Positions 1-11,789 of a stretch of 64,000 nucleotides of DNA are shown in pieces (the stretch's first letter is position 1; every line of letters starts with the position of its first letter). The position numbers and the translations under genes are program-made. The DNA is from Zhengitettix transpicula (taxonomy: Eukaryota; Arthropoda; Insecta; Orthoptera; Tetrigidae): positions 6,774,001 to 6,838,000 of the forward strand of contig CM073590.1 in NCBI GenBank assembly GCA_037074705.1, given 5' to 3'. The notes beneath the pieces are model-generated. The model ran no database searches. It was not told where the DNA came from and saw only the letters and a program-made list of their open reading frames with translations.

Positions 1-900
1 GACCTTCGCCTCAATTCAGCCAGCTAATGTTATAGCTTTTATGGCATCGCCCACAATAGAGTGCCTATAATACTTAGGCTATTGACCACGGGATCGAGTG
101 ATATTTGATGGACATGCCATTTATTAGACGCGGAACACGAGCCCGGAAGCCGAGTTCGAGGCTCGAGCAGCCTCTCCCCCTCCCCCGCCCTCGTGGCACG
201 GGTCGATGCGCCATGAATCACGGGATGACCGCCTAACCGCCGACAATGCTACCCATTACCTTAATTCATAACTAATCCGCGGGTATTTATCAAAGCGATC
301 ATGAAGCTATAGAGCATATTTAACTGATGCCGATTGTCGCAAACTGCTTCAGCTGTTTGTTATTTGCGTTCCTAGCCCGCCGCTCTAAATGGTGACGATA
401 TTTCACTGCAGTGAATACGCGTGCCCCCGGGCCCCCATAAATTACCCCCTCGCGACCATCATTTTTGACACCGAGCCGCTGGGACAATGTGCGCCGCTGT
501 ATCGACTGCTTCGTACGCCGAAAGGTGGCGCCTAGACGCATTTATTTCCATTTGCAAGGAAGCCGTCACGCTCGGCTCCATCCATTCTCTGTTTAATTTT
601 AATGTAGGAGGGGGAGAAACTCGCAGGTGCGGCCATTCCGGCCCATTAATATCAATACTAGGTGCCGAACATTACGCCATTGTTTCGTGAAAAAACTTTA
701 CGATAATTAGCACCGTAATCAATATATATCTGCCTCAATTATTATCGTGGGGCGGGGTATATCTGCGGCAAAGGGAAATATCTATTATTATTACGGAACG
801 GAAGGTAAATTTTCGGAGACCTGTGAGTCAATCGCCACGCGTTCCCTTTCTGTACAGAAATCGAAGACCAACATTAATTCTGCATACCCTACTAATTACA
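1..900. promoter_or_regulatory. GC-rich non-coding block, possible conserved regulatory region
   Basis: This block is clearly richer in G and C than the AT-rich DNA that follows. It mixes C-runs (around 175-190 and 424-440), an E-box-like CAGCTGTTTG (352-361) and several homeodomain-type TAAT/ATTA cores near 700-745. Short open frames exist on both strands, but none exceeds 73 codons and none shows a protein motif I recognise. The complex, low-repeat composition is what long-range regulatory DNA often looks like in insect gene deserts. That reading is inference; an untranslated exon of a neighbouring gene or an old repeat would fit as well. Confidence 0.25.
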
Positions 901-1506
901 ATCAGGGATAGATCAACTGACAAAGACAGGCCCCGTGACAGTTATTATTTACAGATATATATTAATATGACAACTAATATAACTGCAAATATTGCCTAAG
1001 ACGGATCGACCAACGGCGAATATCATTAATCAGTAACCGATTAGTACTTAGACCAACTAAACATCGTCTTCACCGTTAGTATCCATTGTTCAGGAATAAA
1101 ACTTTATAACAGATATAAAATCTCAAACCATTTTAACCGGTTCTTGAAAGCCTGTAAAAATCTTCCATTACAGGGCTCATATTAATCTCTTCCTGAATTT
1201 ATAAATCGATTTTTAGCCAATTAAAATCTGTTTCCTTGCAATAGTATTTCATCAGTGTTGTATGCGAAAGCTATATATTGTTATCGCCTCACTAATCGCC
1301 CTTGTGTTTTCTATTATTTCATAACACTGTTAAACAACCACTGACGAGACCCACTGCAGGCTTCCAAATGACTCCGGATTCAAATAAAAGTGTAGTTTTA
1401 TTTGTGAAGAATAACTTATTTTACATAAATTTTCATTTATCTTTACTTTAGAGTTTTCTTACTTGTAATGTATTTATACAGTTTATTTATATTTATATGG
1501 TTATTG

Positions 1507-1560
1507 ACTTGTCCTATTTCCTTGGTAGAGGACTAATGGACATGCATCAAATAAATTTAA
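1507..1560 (+). repeat. Short hairpin repeat, copy 1 (partner at 40227-40285)
   Basis: The segment GACTTGTCCTATTTCCT is followed by GAGGACTAATGG and, within about 20 bases, by AATAAA-type sequence. The same arrangement occurs at 40227-40285. GTCCT and AGGAC pair to make a small stem around the spacer. The AT-rich 3' flank with an AATAAA-like motif suggests the 3' tail of a LINE or SINE. The family is not identified. Confidence 0.5.
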
Positions 1561-1989
1561 ATTGAGGGTAAATATCACGATTTAGGAAGCAACAATGAAA
1601 GTATAGAATCAAAATTTAGTAGTATATATGTATATATCAAATGAAAGTTTTGAAAATTGACAGATAACAAAATAATTGAAAAAAATTGTACGTTTTGATC
1701 TGCTTCTAAGGTTCATCACTTAACTTCCGATTTATATCCACCGATGATTATTACTGATTAATAATTCAGCCATTAAATTAAGTAATTATAAACAAAATTT
1801 CCTGTCTATAAAGACATTTTTGTATCCATCTCATGTTTTAAAATTTTCTGAGTTGTCATAGATCAGTAGTTAGGAAACTATTGATGCACGTTTACGAAGG
1901 AAGCATGTAATAGTAAGGCGAAGGAAAATTGAAATCAGCACTTGTTAAGTAAATAATTATTGGTCTTCAATGGACAGCGTATAATAGTT

Positions 1990-1990
<1 letters not shown>

Positions 1991-2048
<58 letters not shown>
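1991..2048. repeat. (CA)n(TA)n compound microsatellite
   Basis: About 15 CA units run directly into about 14 TA units. The same CA-to-TA transition occurs at 25811-25860. Such tracts are the insertion substrate of the LTR family seen elsewhere in this window; this one carries no insertion. Confidence 0.95.
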
Positions 2049-2926
2049 CTTGACTAAGAATGTGAATTATACTTTTTACATTTTTTGAAAATGTTAGTTT
2101 GACATTATGGAAATAAATGTGATTTACTCGAATTCATAGCAATGGATTACAATGTTTCTTGCCATTTGAATTTATATTTACAATTTTTAAATAATAATTA
2201 ACAAATATAGTCATAGTTGGTTCAAAGCTAATTGTTAGTTGTTATGCAACAGTGGTATTCATACTTATGATTCTTGTGTTCATTAATACTATTATATTGA
2301 TTAAATAATTGTAATAATAACAATCCAATTTCTAAGTTAGGAATTATCCAATTTCTTTATTTAGATTTAATGGATGACTAGGTATCAAATCAACTGTTGT
2401 CCTGATCGAATGAAGCAGATTCTTAGAAACGTTTCTGTGGATCAAAATATAATTAGAATATTCCACACTTTTATTAACTAAGTTGTTTTTTGAACAATTT
2501 CTGTATATCCATAGTGTATGCGCTAAATTGTGGTCAATTATGTTACTGCATTGTTATAATTGTAAAGTGCATTGTGGAAGTGGTAGATGTGACGTGATTA
2601 TAACGGAATGTGTTTGGAAAGGTAAAAAATTGTCTAACATAGTATGTTTTTTTTGTCTTTCAGTGTGTGATATAGAGTCTCAAGATATCATTTTCTTCAT
2701 ACAAAGTAAGAATAAGTGTGGAGTAAGAAAGTGTCATTGCTCATAAGATACCTCATGTAAACTTGTACATTATGTGCAGAAAATTCCTGGGAGACATGAT
2801 TCCAGAAGGTTTGACATATGTAGAAGAGTCCCTACGAAATTCACAATGGAAATGGTCAGTATTAGAAGAACATGCCAAATTACAATCCACAGATCCGTCA
2901 CGGAATTAATGAGAAACTTTTAAAAT

Positions 2927-3452
2927 ATGCCCAGGGAGTTGTACCGCATCAAGGAACGGATATATAATTCGGGTCTAGTTTATGTAGTTCCCGAGGAGAG
3001 GTACGAGGGCGCCGCACCGCCATGGAGTGTTTACTGCTGCGTGTCACGATCCAGAGACACTTTTTCCTCTTCTCCGGATGCTGGTGAGCTGTTCTTCCTG
3101 CTCGAGGCAGCCCCCCCTAATTGGGCGGCCACTTGGTCTCTACAGACTCAATACTCTTTTTGATCTTCGTCACTGCCATTCGGTCCGCTTGAAAACTTTC
3201 TTTTTTTCCTGGAGAGTCGATAATAAACACGTTTATTCGCCTCGCAGCTCCAATAACCTCTTTAAATGCAAATCCGGAAGTTTGTTTGTCGCTGCCGAGT
3301 GCTATTTTGTGTTGTGTGCTGAGATAATCCCATTTCCAAACATCTTCTCCTTGCTTCCTCTCGTAACAGTGAAATTTGCAAGATACGTGGCATTAAGGCG
3401 GGGCTCAGATTACCAAGTAAAAGTGGGATTAAAACGTCTCCTGCTATATTAA
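2927..3452 (+). other. GC-moderate block with a candidate first coding exon
   Basis: Composition rises above the surroundings from about 2990 to 3400. Within it, an ATG at 3022 sits in a strong initiation context (CACCGCCATGG) and opens 20 codons that end at a splice-donor-like TGCTG|GTGAGC (GT at 3084). The short peptide is rich in Leu and Phe, as a signal-peptide start could be. A separate 141-codon frame (3027-3452) overlaps it in another phase and has no recognisable domain. No acceptor or downstream exon could be linked. It may equally be non-coding regulatory sequence. Confidence 0.15.
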
Positions 3453-4660
3453 TTTTGATTCTATCGCGACAGACTGTATATTAAGGAAATATTTTCACGG
3501 AGATCGGGTGACATACTGGATAGTGATAGGAGGTGATGTTTTAAAAAACTTTTTTATGACATAACTTTTAAGCTAACGACACCGAGTCACATTAGAGCTC
3601 CAACGGAATTTATTTTATGAGACGGGCAGGAAATAGAACACCATTGTGATATGATATAGGTCTTAAAAATATTCTTCCCGGATCTGAGGACGAATGTGAC
3701 AGTCGATAGTAGAATTCTTGGTCAAGTATACCGGTAATTGTAGCACAAATAAATTATTCTTGGAGAAATCGTAGGTGCACCTAAGAGTGGAGGTGGTTCT
3801 AAATTCACATATTTTATTTCCGGTGCTGACGAAAGATAAAGAAAGGACGAAAAATATAAAAACAAACATTGTAGTGTATCTGGCGATAATAATTTATAAA
3901 CTTTCGAAAACTGCAATGAGATTCCTTATCCTTTCAATGATAGCACTGTCACGAAAAAAAACCTATGGACTCAGTGTTTCTCACACCTCTAATAATATCT
4001 ACTGCGTATTAAGTCCCTTCAACATTTTGGGCGTTTCCTCCCTTACATTGATTATTGCAGTTTTTTTTATAAAAAAAACAATTTTTAGATATTTATCTGA
4101 CATATGAAATATTGCATCATTGTACGTAATGGTGTTGAAATTTAAAAATATTATTTTCTGTTATATACGTTACTGGTATAGGAACGAAACAATTTTAAAG
4201 TGATATTTTGTTCATATTACTAAATTGATCAATAGTGAATTCAACATATCATCTCACGCAAACATTGGAAACTGCAGAAATTATCGGAAAATTAATGAGC
4301 ATAAGAAACGTAGTTAATACAGAAAAGAAACAGAATGATACATTAAAAACTCCAAGTCTTAAAATGAATCTTTTTCATTTCATTTAAGTAAAGTAAATTG
4401 GAATCAGATCTAATTGAAGCGACCTTTTTAAGAGTTGAAATGTCGGAGACCATGCGTCACAAAGTCTAAGTATAGAGTGCATTCATACTACACTACTCAT
4501 ACATTTCTTCTAGATGTTTGAACTTAGATATGTCAGCGATATAGAATAAACATACAATAATTAGCGACTTTTAATGTAATTATCTACTTTTGTCAGTTTT
4601 CCGATTTGTAAACACGAAGAAACAATTGTTTAGTTGCTACATTTAACCGAACACCGGAGC
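3453..4660. other. AT-rich intergenic DNA
   Basis: No repeat, RNA or gene signature seen. Overlapping open frames of 64-110 codons between 3663 and 4107 are hydrophobic and AT-driven, occur on both strands and are best read as chance. Confidence 0.6.
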
Positions 4661-4702
4661 ATTTGTTGCGTTAGGTTGCGGATCTGAGAGCACGAAACTC
4701 AC

Positions 4703-4813
4703 CGTGATCAGCCCCGGCTCGGGTTTTCCAAGGAGCAGGAGGCACTCCCGCACGAGTCTCGGCAGCGACTGGCTAGACACAGGGGCTAAATATACCACAT
4801 GTTGCTGCCAGGT
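4703..4813 (-). other. Candidate coding exon ending at a strong splice donor
   Basis: On the minus strand an open stretch of 37 codons ends at GATCACG|GTGAGTTTC, a good match to the metazoan 5' splice-site consensus. The frame includes the peptide RLVRECLLLLGKPEPGLIT, which has a non-random, protein-like look, and the local GC content is well above the flanks. A TAG at 4814-4816 bounds the frame upstream, so the exon would need an acceptor just inside it; CCTGGCAG near 4806 is possible but has no polypyrimidine tract. I do not recognise the family. An old transposon fragment is the main alternative. Confidence 0.2.
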
Positions 4814-4980
4814 CTACCAACTCTGCAGGCTCCCACTTGATCTACCATGACGTCTGGAAGCTCCTTTCTCAACCCAGACTAGAGTTTCCCATCCAGCGCC
4901 TGCAATACTTCAACGCTATTCCGCCAATTTAGTCAATTAATGAACAGCTCTCAACTTTTGGACAAGTCAACCCTTCCGAA

Positions 4981-7375
4981 GTTAAATAATTCTCGGAATA
5001 CCAACCGGGTTTGGTCATTACATTTCATATGAAATTCCAGGCATCACCTCATCATATCCGGTTCCGGAAGTCTTATTTTGAACTCTTACAAATAACTTTA
5101 CCATACTGAAGATAATTGGTAGTATGGTGGAGTTATTAAATGCACCACAGAAATGAAATTCCAAAACCTGGAACTATGGAACACACAAATGAAAACGGAA
5201 ATTAAATTTATAAAAAAATCCAAGCCGACAGAGAGCATAGTCAATGTGTAAACGATTTTCATCCTATGGAAATTGACGCACTGTATGGATTTAGAGGTCA
5301 GTTATACCATTGGGCTTATACACTTGAAGGTATTTATCGCGTGTTCAACCTTTTACGGTATCAGGTACAAGTATTAATGTGTAAATTCGCCGAACAGACT
5401 TAGAATCTTCAGAGATATTTAATTTTATATAGTTTACAGTTTCCTGTAAAGTCACCATTTTCTACGCTATACAAAACTCAGTTTTAAACGAAATGTCAAT
5501 AAAATAAAATGTCATATTTCATGAAGTTGAAGTTGATACCTGCGATACTTCTTGTAAATGTATAATACATTTCTATAAAATATATGAGATGTATATATTA
5601 TATATAAGGACCAGTTTGTCCCTAAGAGATATGGTCAACAATCATCTGGATAAACGTAATAAAATTTATCAAATTTTATTTTTACTTAAATAATCGACAT
5701 ATAAATAACTACAATTTCTGTAGAGGAATTAAATTTTATTATCTGAAGTGATACGATCATCTAACAATTTCCTAGTATTCAAAACAACGCTGCGTGACTT
5801 TCCACACTCCATGTGTAAATTTCCTAATATTTTGGAATACGTAACTTTAAGATCCGATTTATAGTTGACAATAAATTTCAAGAATTTCAGAAATAGAGAA
5901 AATATTAGATTATAGAACGTTGGAAATGGGATTTTCTCTCCGAAAGAATAAAACTTAACTCAATGTGGAAAACGTACACGTACAAAGAGGCATCCCAATT
6001 ATATTTAATAAATAATACCATAACGATAAAATTAATGAATTAAAGGACAACGTAATGATATGTAAAACTGCTATTATCGAAATATAATACGATATATACG
6101 CATGTTTTATATTGTAGTCAATGAATCGTGGAAATTCGTCTCTTTTCCCTCGAATAAAGATTTGTCGCTATTTCGCCTTCCCCACGAAAGAATACATTAG
6201 GTTTTACCCCCGAAAAAAAAAAACCTGCCTTGGCGACACATGCGAAGGGCGCGTACTTCCAGGCCCTTAGGGGAGACGGTAATAATTCATCACAAAGAAA
6301 AACAATAATAACTCTCAGTCTAATGTCTACAGGGGCTTTCCGTGATATCTGTGTGGTTGAGAAGCTTTATCAATGCGTGCTGAGGGAAGAATTTTAATCT
6401 AAACATTTACCATTGCAAATTAAATATCCCAGCAAATATAACATCATAGCAAATTATGTGTTTATGCAGTTTATGTTACACGTATAATTTAAAATACTTC
6501 GTTTTCGTAGGCCTTAATTCTGTTACAATAAGAATTGCTTGTCCGCAAATCGAATGTACACACACACACACACACTCAAATATACAAAAATGTAACACTA
6601 CTTCCAGATGCACCCTTTATATTAACGAGTAGATTTTTTTTAAAAAAAGAATAGGAGTTTTATTACTCTTCAAAGTGATGAGCGTCATGAATAATTTGTT
6701 CATCTTGTGCTTCCAGAAATCTAGGTAGTGTCAACTCTCTCACTCATATAATGGTACCAATAAAGCAAGTTTTGTGATTGAAAAAGTTTTCAGTTACCTA
6801 AAAACGAATGACTAATTAATCTACTTTACATTCAACGTATTGGCAAATTTTAACAATTATATCATTTACTGATAAGAACACAACCTTTACATTTAAGTGT
6901 CATTCCAAATATTTTTCATGTGGTACATTAAAATTTCTGGAATAAGTTTCATAAGCTTTTTCTGTATGATTCCGTTGGTGTTGATCCTGTGCCAGACACT
7001 ACGTCCAAGATCATGACACAAACAGCAGCTAACTGCTCTTAAAATAACAGAATTTTTTAAAGAAACGTTATTAATTAATTTTGCTTTCGACGATACACAC
7101 GATAAGTGCTACTTACAAAACTGCGACGAAGGAAAACGTAATTAAGCGGGTAAAGCAGTATTTATGATAATAATACTAATTTCTACTATTCTGTCGTAAA
7201 ATTTCCATTTTTGTCATTAATATTTCTTGAAAATATAGAAAGATCTCTCGCTTTTATGAGAATTATTCTAATTATTTCACGCCAAGTCTGAAAGCAGTAT
7301 TTTTACAAAAAGCTAATAGTGTGGCATCGAGATAAAATCCGGAAATTCGCCGTCAATCTTTCGGACTCGTGTGTA
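4981..7375. other. AT-rich intergenic DNA
   Basis: No coding or element signature seen. It includes a short (CA)n tract at 6557-6575. Around 6640-6685 a sequence resembles the Penelope-type core at 11001-11040 (shared TTATTACTCTTC after an AG-rich strand), which may be a heavily decayed relative. Confidence 0.55.
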
Positions 7376-7382
7376 TATATAT

Positions 7383-8480
7383 TGTAGTAATTGGTAATTA
7401 AGGCATTGTTCTAATTGAGAAGTTGAATTGTAGAGGACTCATTATTGGTTGATATAGCGGACGCCGCAACAAACCGGCAATGCGAAGAAAGTATTGTTGA
7501 TCGATCGAGAAGGTTCTACGCGCTCAAAAATTTACGAGACGAATGTATAGTCGGGCAGCACACAGCAAGTAGAACAGACAAAAGTAGTACAGTCAGGCAA
7601 TGAACGGCGAGGCATAAAGACCAGCAAAGTCTATTTTACAAAAGTAGTACAGTCAGGCAATGAACGGCGAGGTGTAAAGACCACAAAATTCTAATACACG
7701 AAAAGTTGAACAATTTAGTCAGTCAGCAGCGAGAATGAAAAAGGTCTAATTTAAAGAACGAGAAAGTGTTCCAGTAACCAGTACGCTGTTATATCAAAAA
7801 TGCAGAAATTGAACTAGTCTTCAGTCAACAGACAAAACCAATGAGGTGCATTTTCAACAAAAATCCACGAGACCTATAAATCCAGGTTGCAGTAAATCAT
7901 CGAGAATTGACAAAGTTATTTTAAACCAACTAACAAACTACGCTAATTAGAGTCTGTGAACATTTAGAGTCTGTGAGTTCTTAGAATCAGTGATATCCCC
8001 AAAATTGTGCACGAAAAGTTAAAATGAGACCTGGGCTGCCGTAAGTAGAAAGAAAACTTTAAAATCATTGTAAACCACGTTTAAAATATAAACGTCAGAT
8101 CGTTCTGTAATTATCGATAAAATTAGATCTTTAATTATTCAGACCATTCGTTATTTCTTGATAAAAATTGAAAATTGTTTAAATTCAATCTTTAGTATTA
8201 TTTATTCAGCAACAAATTTAGTCTATGTTCAGACGCATTGATTCCCATATAAAGCAAATGTAATTTTTGTGATTTTGATTATATAAATTCTGCCATTTAT
8301 CAAACCCAGTTCAAGGCCCTGAGATCCCAAATATTTTGTAATTTGAATACTTGTTTTAAAATTGTTAATAAATCTTGTTTAATAGTTTTCACGTAATAGT
8401 TCTTTTCATTTAAAAACGCCACATAATTCATATCCAGAATTATTATCAAAAGATAACAAAAGTAGTTTATAAAAATTATT

Positions 8481-8483
<3 letters not shown>
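7383..8483 (+). mobile_element. Solo LTR (LTR-A), about 1.1 kb, ATAT target duplication
   Basis: The element begins TGTAGTAATT and ends AATTATTACA, giving the TG...CA ends of an LTR with an extended imperfect inverted terminus. ATAT flanks both sides (7379-7382 and 8484-8487), a 4-bp target duplication inside a (TA)n tract. An AATAAA near 8369 lies downstream of a CCCAG...CCCTGAGAT block shared with LTR-B. A GTAAGT at 8041 follows an ATG and a short open stretch. A 60-bp direct duplication lies inside (7578-7690). No internal retrotransposon sequence follows, so it is a solo LTR. ATAT duplications are known for the 17.6/297 group of gypsy-type elements; placing it there is inference. Confidence 0.75.
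7578..7690 (+). repeat. 60-bp tandem duplication inside LTR-A
   Basis: The unit beginning ACAAAAGTAGTACAGTCAGG is repeated with a period of exactly 60 bp (starts 7578 and 7638). Only a few substitutions separate the first 53 bases of the two units. LTR-B and LTR-C do not show the duplication, so it arose within this lineage or copy. Confidence 0.9.
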
Positions 8484-8522
<39 letters not shown>

Positions 8523-8525
8523 TAT
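8484..8525. repeat. (TA)n microsatellite at the LTR-A 3' edge
   Basis: About 20 AT/TA units with one CAC interruption directly abut the LTR end. The first four bases form the 3' copy of the target duplication. Confidence 0.95.
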
Positions 8526-10984
8526 TGGCATAAAATGTCCAATACTTAACGACAGTTACAGAAACGAACGTTCTCTGGTATTTTACGATGATTCATTTCC
8601 AGTATCCTTGAACTTATGAATTTTACGTACACTACTAAATCTATCAAATGTGTCGGCTTCTGCAGTCTTCGCTAATGCTGCAACCAATGACTATATTTTA
8701 CCAAATGGGCACAGTAACGGCAACGATAATGGTAAAATAAATTCAATACTTGAGTTAATTTTCGAATTCAAAAATATATTGTGAATTTTTTTTCCACGGG
8801 TTTTCAAAATAATCAGGTATTAAAACCTTTATGACAGTAGCAGCCTAGAAAGAACCGATGTAAGAAAAAATTATATTTTAAGAATTCAGTTTATATAACA
8901 TTTGTAAGAAATATCGGAATCCTCAAATATCTCGAGATGATGGAAAATCTTAAAAATTCTATTCAATAACTCTAAACAATTTAAACTCGTATTTTAAGTC
9001 CTTTACTTCAATTGAATTTCTCAAGACATTTCTCGGTTCAGAACAACTTTTACAAACGTGTACGGATCATAGGTCCGTACTACAAGCAGGCACTATTTTC
9101 TCACTAATCTGACGTGTAGACTGACAGGGTGTATATACGTGAATACAAATATCCCCGGACATCTAATTTCTATGCGTGGTCACGCTTCCTTTTGGCCGTC
9201 AACATTCGGCCTCTGATGACTGAAAGCTGTCGTTGGAAGCTTTAACCAACCCACATCGACTACTCCGAAGTTAGTTTAAATGATATGCAAATAAAAACCT
9301 CGACCTTACTGTTCACATAACGAAAGAAAGCACTTCCTGACACACATCCAGTATCCATTAAAACAAAGTATAACGCTAATGACTTCACACTTTAAGGCTG
9401 AATGAGAGAGCGGAACTCGTTTCGCGTCTAGTAGTGCGTGCGATTTTGCATTGTTTTCTACTTTATCGTCTTGCAGTAGACACACAGCGAATTCCGTTTT
9501 GAGCGACTTGCGAGACAAATTATTCCAGATAAAGCGTCCATACTTAATGGGGACTTCGCATGTGTGACACGGCGAGGATTCTGACGATGGTGGAAGGGGC
9601 TTAATACTGACCGTTACGCCTCACGCAAATTGAGTTTTTGCGCAGTCGACTCGAATATTGAAATTTAGCGCCAGGTTTTCTACTGAGAGTTGTCCTTTGT
9701 CTTGTCCATTCTGACAATCGTTTGGGAACTCGCCGAACTTTTCATTAAAATACTTCCATTCCCTTTCAAACCCTCCAAACAATATACGAGTCAGGACTTT
9801 GGATCTTTGTTGCTTCAGCGAACACTGCAATATCCAGTTCGAACAGACACAAGAAAAGGTAATATTGAATTACGTCACTTACACACTTAGAAAAGTGGTC
9901 TAAATTATTTTATACAAGTCTATCATAACCGTAAATACTTATAATCAACAATTCAAAGATTCTGGATTGATGTAGTTCGTTTCATGCCAGACCGATTATT
10001 CTTTACATTTCATCAACCAAAACTAGCACTTAGTAGTGGGATACGGTCCTAATACTAAAGTAGATCCCCTCCACTCCCTATACCATAAAATTGAGCAATA
10101 AAGGGAATGACACGAATGATAGGAAACCTGCTCATGAATACTTCAACCACTATGTCTCACGTTATTCAACAGTTCGGCGGGATTTTATTCATAACTTTGA
10201 ACGATTTATGACAACTAAAATCGGAATCATATATCATACGAAATATATTATCTCACTATTCACGTTTAAGTCCACTAAATATTCTTGAGAATTTTGAAAT
10301 TTGAGCTTTTATATTGTAACTAACATTTTGCCTGCCTTATTTTATTAATTGCTAATTGTGATAATTTTCTTAATTGTGAAAACTAATAGATTGTTTAACT
10401 AATGAGACACAATTATGTGTTGTGTATTCCGATTATTGAAGAGGCTCATCGGTAGGTATTGTCGATGCACACGCGGGATAATTTCTGCCCATGAATTGAA
10501 AGAGACAATTTAATTGAATGATTTTCTCGATCACGGGAGATAGTTGAATGCTGATTGGCTAATAGAAGAGATGTCGAGAAGCGTGGATGCTGGATGGAAC
10601 AAGCAGAGACATTGATGAGGAGAGGGTCGGCGTCAAATCTGTGTCCGAGTTCGAAAACATTTTCTAAGTTATCTTCTTACTATTCACAAACATCGAAGCT
10701 GAATGCTAATGTTTTCTTCTCATATCACAGAGAAAGAGTCTTAGTGGCCCGCTAAGGGCAGCTCAAATTGTGGAGCATGTCATTCACTTCGGAGACACCA
10801 CAATCTGATGTGATGAACTTGTCTATTCACTCCCCGGTTCTTCAGGGAACAGTCTCAAATCTCGGCGTAAAATCTTGCTTAAACATTCACCTGCAGAAAT
10901 CCGAGATAGCTGTCTCTCTAGGACTGGGCTGAACCAAGTAGGTCCAAAATCCACAAGAGTCTACGGACTCTCATGCATATACAG
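8526..10984. other. Intergenic DNA with a GC-richer stretch at 9160-9660
   Basis: Mostly AT-rich. The interval 9160-9660 is more complex and GC-richer, with short open frames on both strands (for example 9621-9830 minus, 69 codons) that carry no motif I recognise. It could be regulatory sequence. No transposon signature is seen. Confidence 0.45.
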
Positions 10985-11110
10985 TAAATATATTTTTACA
11001 CCGAAGAAGAACAGAGTTTCATTACTCTTCGAAACGTTGGTTGTCTTATTTCTCATTTACCATAACTTTTTTGTTTCACATTTTCTATTCCACATATTTC
11101 ACTTGTTTCG
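10985..11110 (+). mobile_element. Penelope-type 3' fragment with hammerhead-like core
   Basis: CCGAAGA (11001-11007) is followed by a potential stem (GAA..GAG pairing with CTCTTC) around TTTCATTA, then GAAACGTTGG (11031-11040). This matches the CUGANGA-stem II-GAAA layout of hammerhead ribozymes with one mismatch in the first box. GAAACGTTG recurs in related cores at 15766, 25425 and 61465 (minus). Hammerhead motifs are reported from Penelope-like retroelements, and a Penelope GIY-YIG domain precedes the related motif at 24560. No coding part remains here. Confidence 0.4.
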
Positions 11111-11789
11111 CAACTCTTATTGCTATATCTTCGTCTATGAACTGCCACATCCATCTCATCGATTCCTCCATCCTCCATCCTCAGCTACGGGAATTCAGAA
11201 CCCGCTGCACACGTTTCAAAACCGTAATTCAAGTAGTGACGTGTTTTCCATTGTTAAAATATACATAGCTTTTTTTAAAAAAGTGCAGTTTTTGGTTATC
11301 ACAAGTTTATTCACCTCAGAAAACTCTAACAAGAAAGACTGATTTTTGTTCTGTAAAACTAAAGCTGTGTGGACTTATGTAGGATTTTAATTCTACGAAA
11401 TTTTCTTTTGCCGCCAGACATTTTTTTGGTGATATATAGTAAATTTGTGATTTTATTTAATAAAACTTTGTAAATTGATATTTAATAATATAACCTCACG
11501 ATCCTGGCAATTCTTTGCCTAGAATCAGCTGTTTACGTAGGTCAACTCTGCAGCTGACTGGCAAAAGTGTTTTTGTATGTATGTTACGCTATTGAAAAAT
11601 AATTCAACAAATATATCTCCCAATTACCCAATTATGTTTAATTCCACTGTAATGTTTAACTCCACTGTAAAAAAATATCTTCCCTGTTGTCCTTATTTAA
11701 TTTGATAGAAATGTAATTTTTTGTTTCCAAAGTTTAGGTGTAAAGCGATAAACATGACGTCTCAAAGCTGTTCCAAATTTTGTTAAAGC
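11111..11789. other. AT-rich intergenic DNA
   Basis: Open frames extending from the preceding core (to 11342) look like chance extensions. I see no further feature before the HHE fragment. Confidence 0.5.

Larger units (their letters stand above)
901..2926. other. AT-rich intergenic DNA
   Basis: Low-complexity AT-rich sequence. It contains the (CA)n(TA)n tract at 1991-2048 and one copy of a short hairpin repeat at 1507-1560, both listed separately. The 87-codon open frame at 2483-2746 is Cys-rich (about ten Cys) but matches no motif I know and has AT-driven codon use, so I treat it as chance. I see nothing else here. Confidence 0.6.

Noticed and set aside
7578..7690. CRISPR-like or satellite array
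   Set aside because: Only two units, no spacers and a eukaryotic LTR context; it is a simple tandem duplication.
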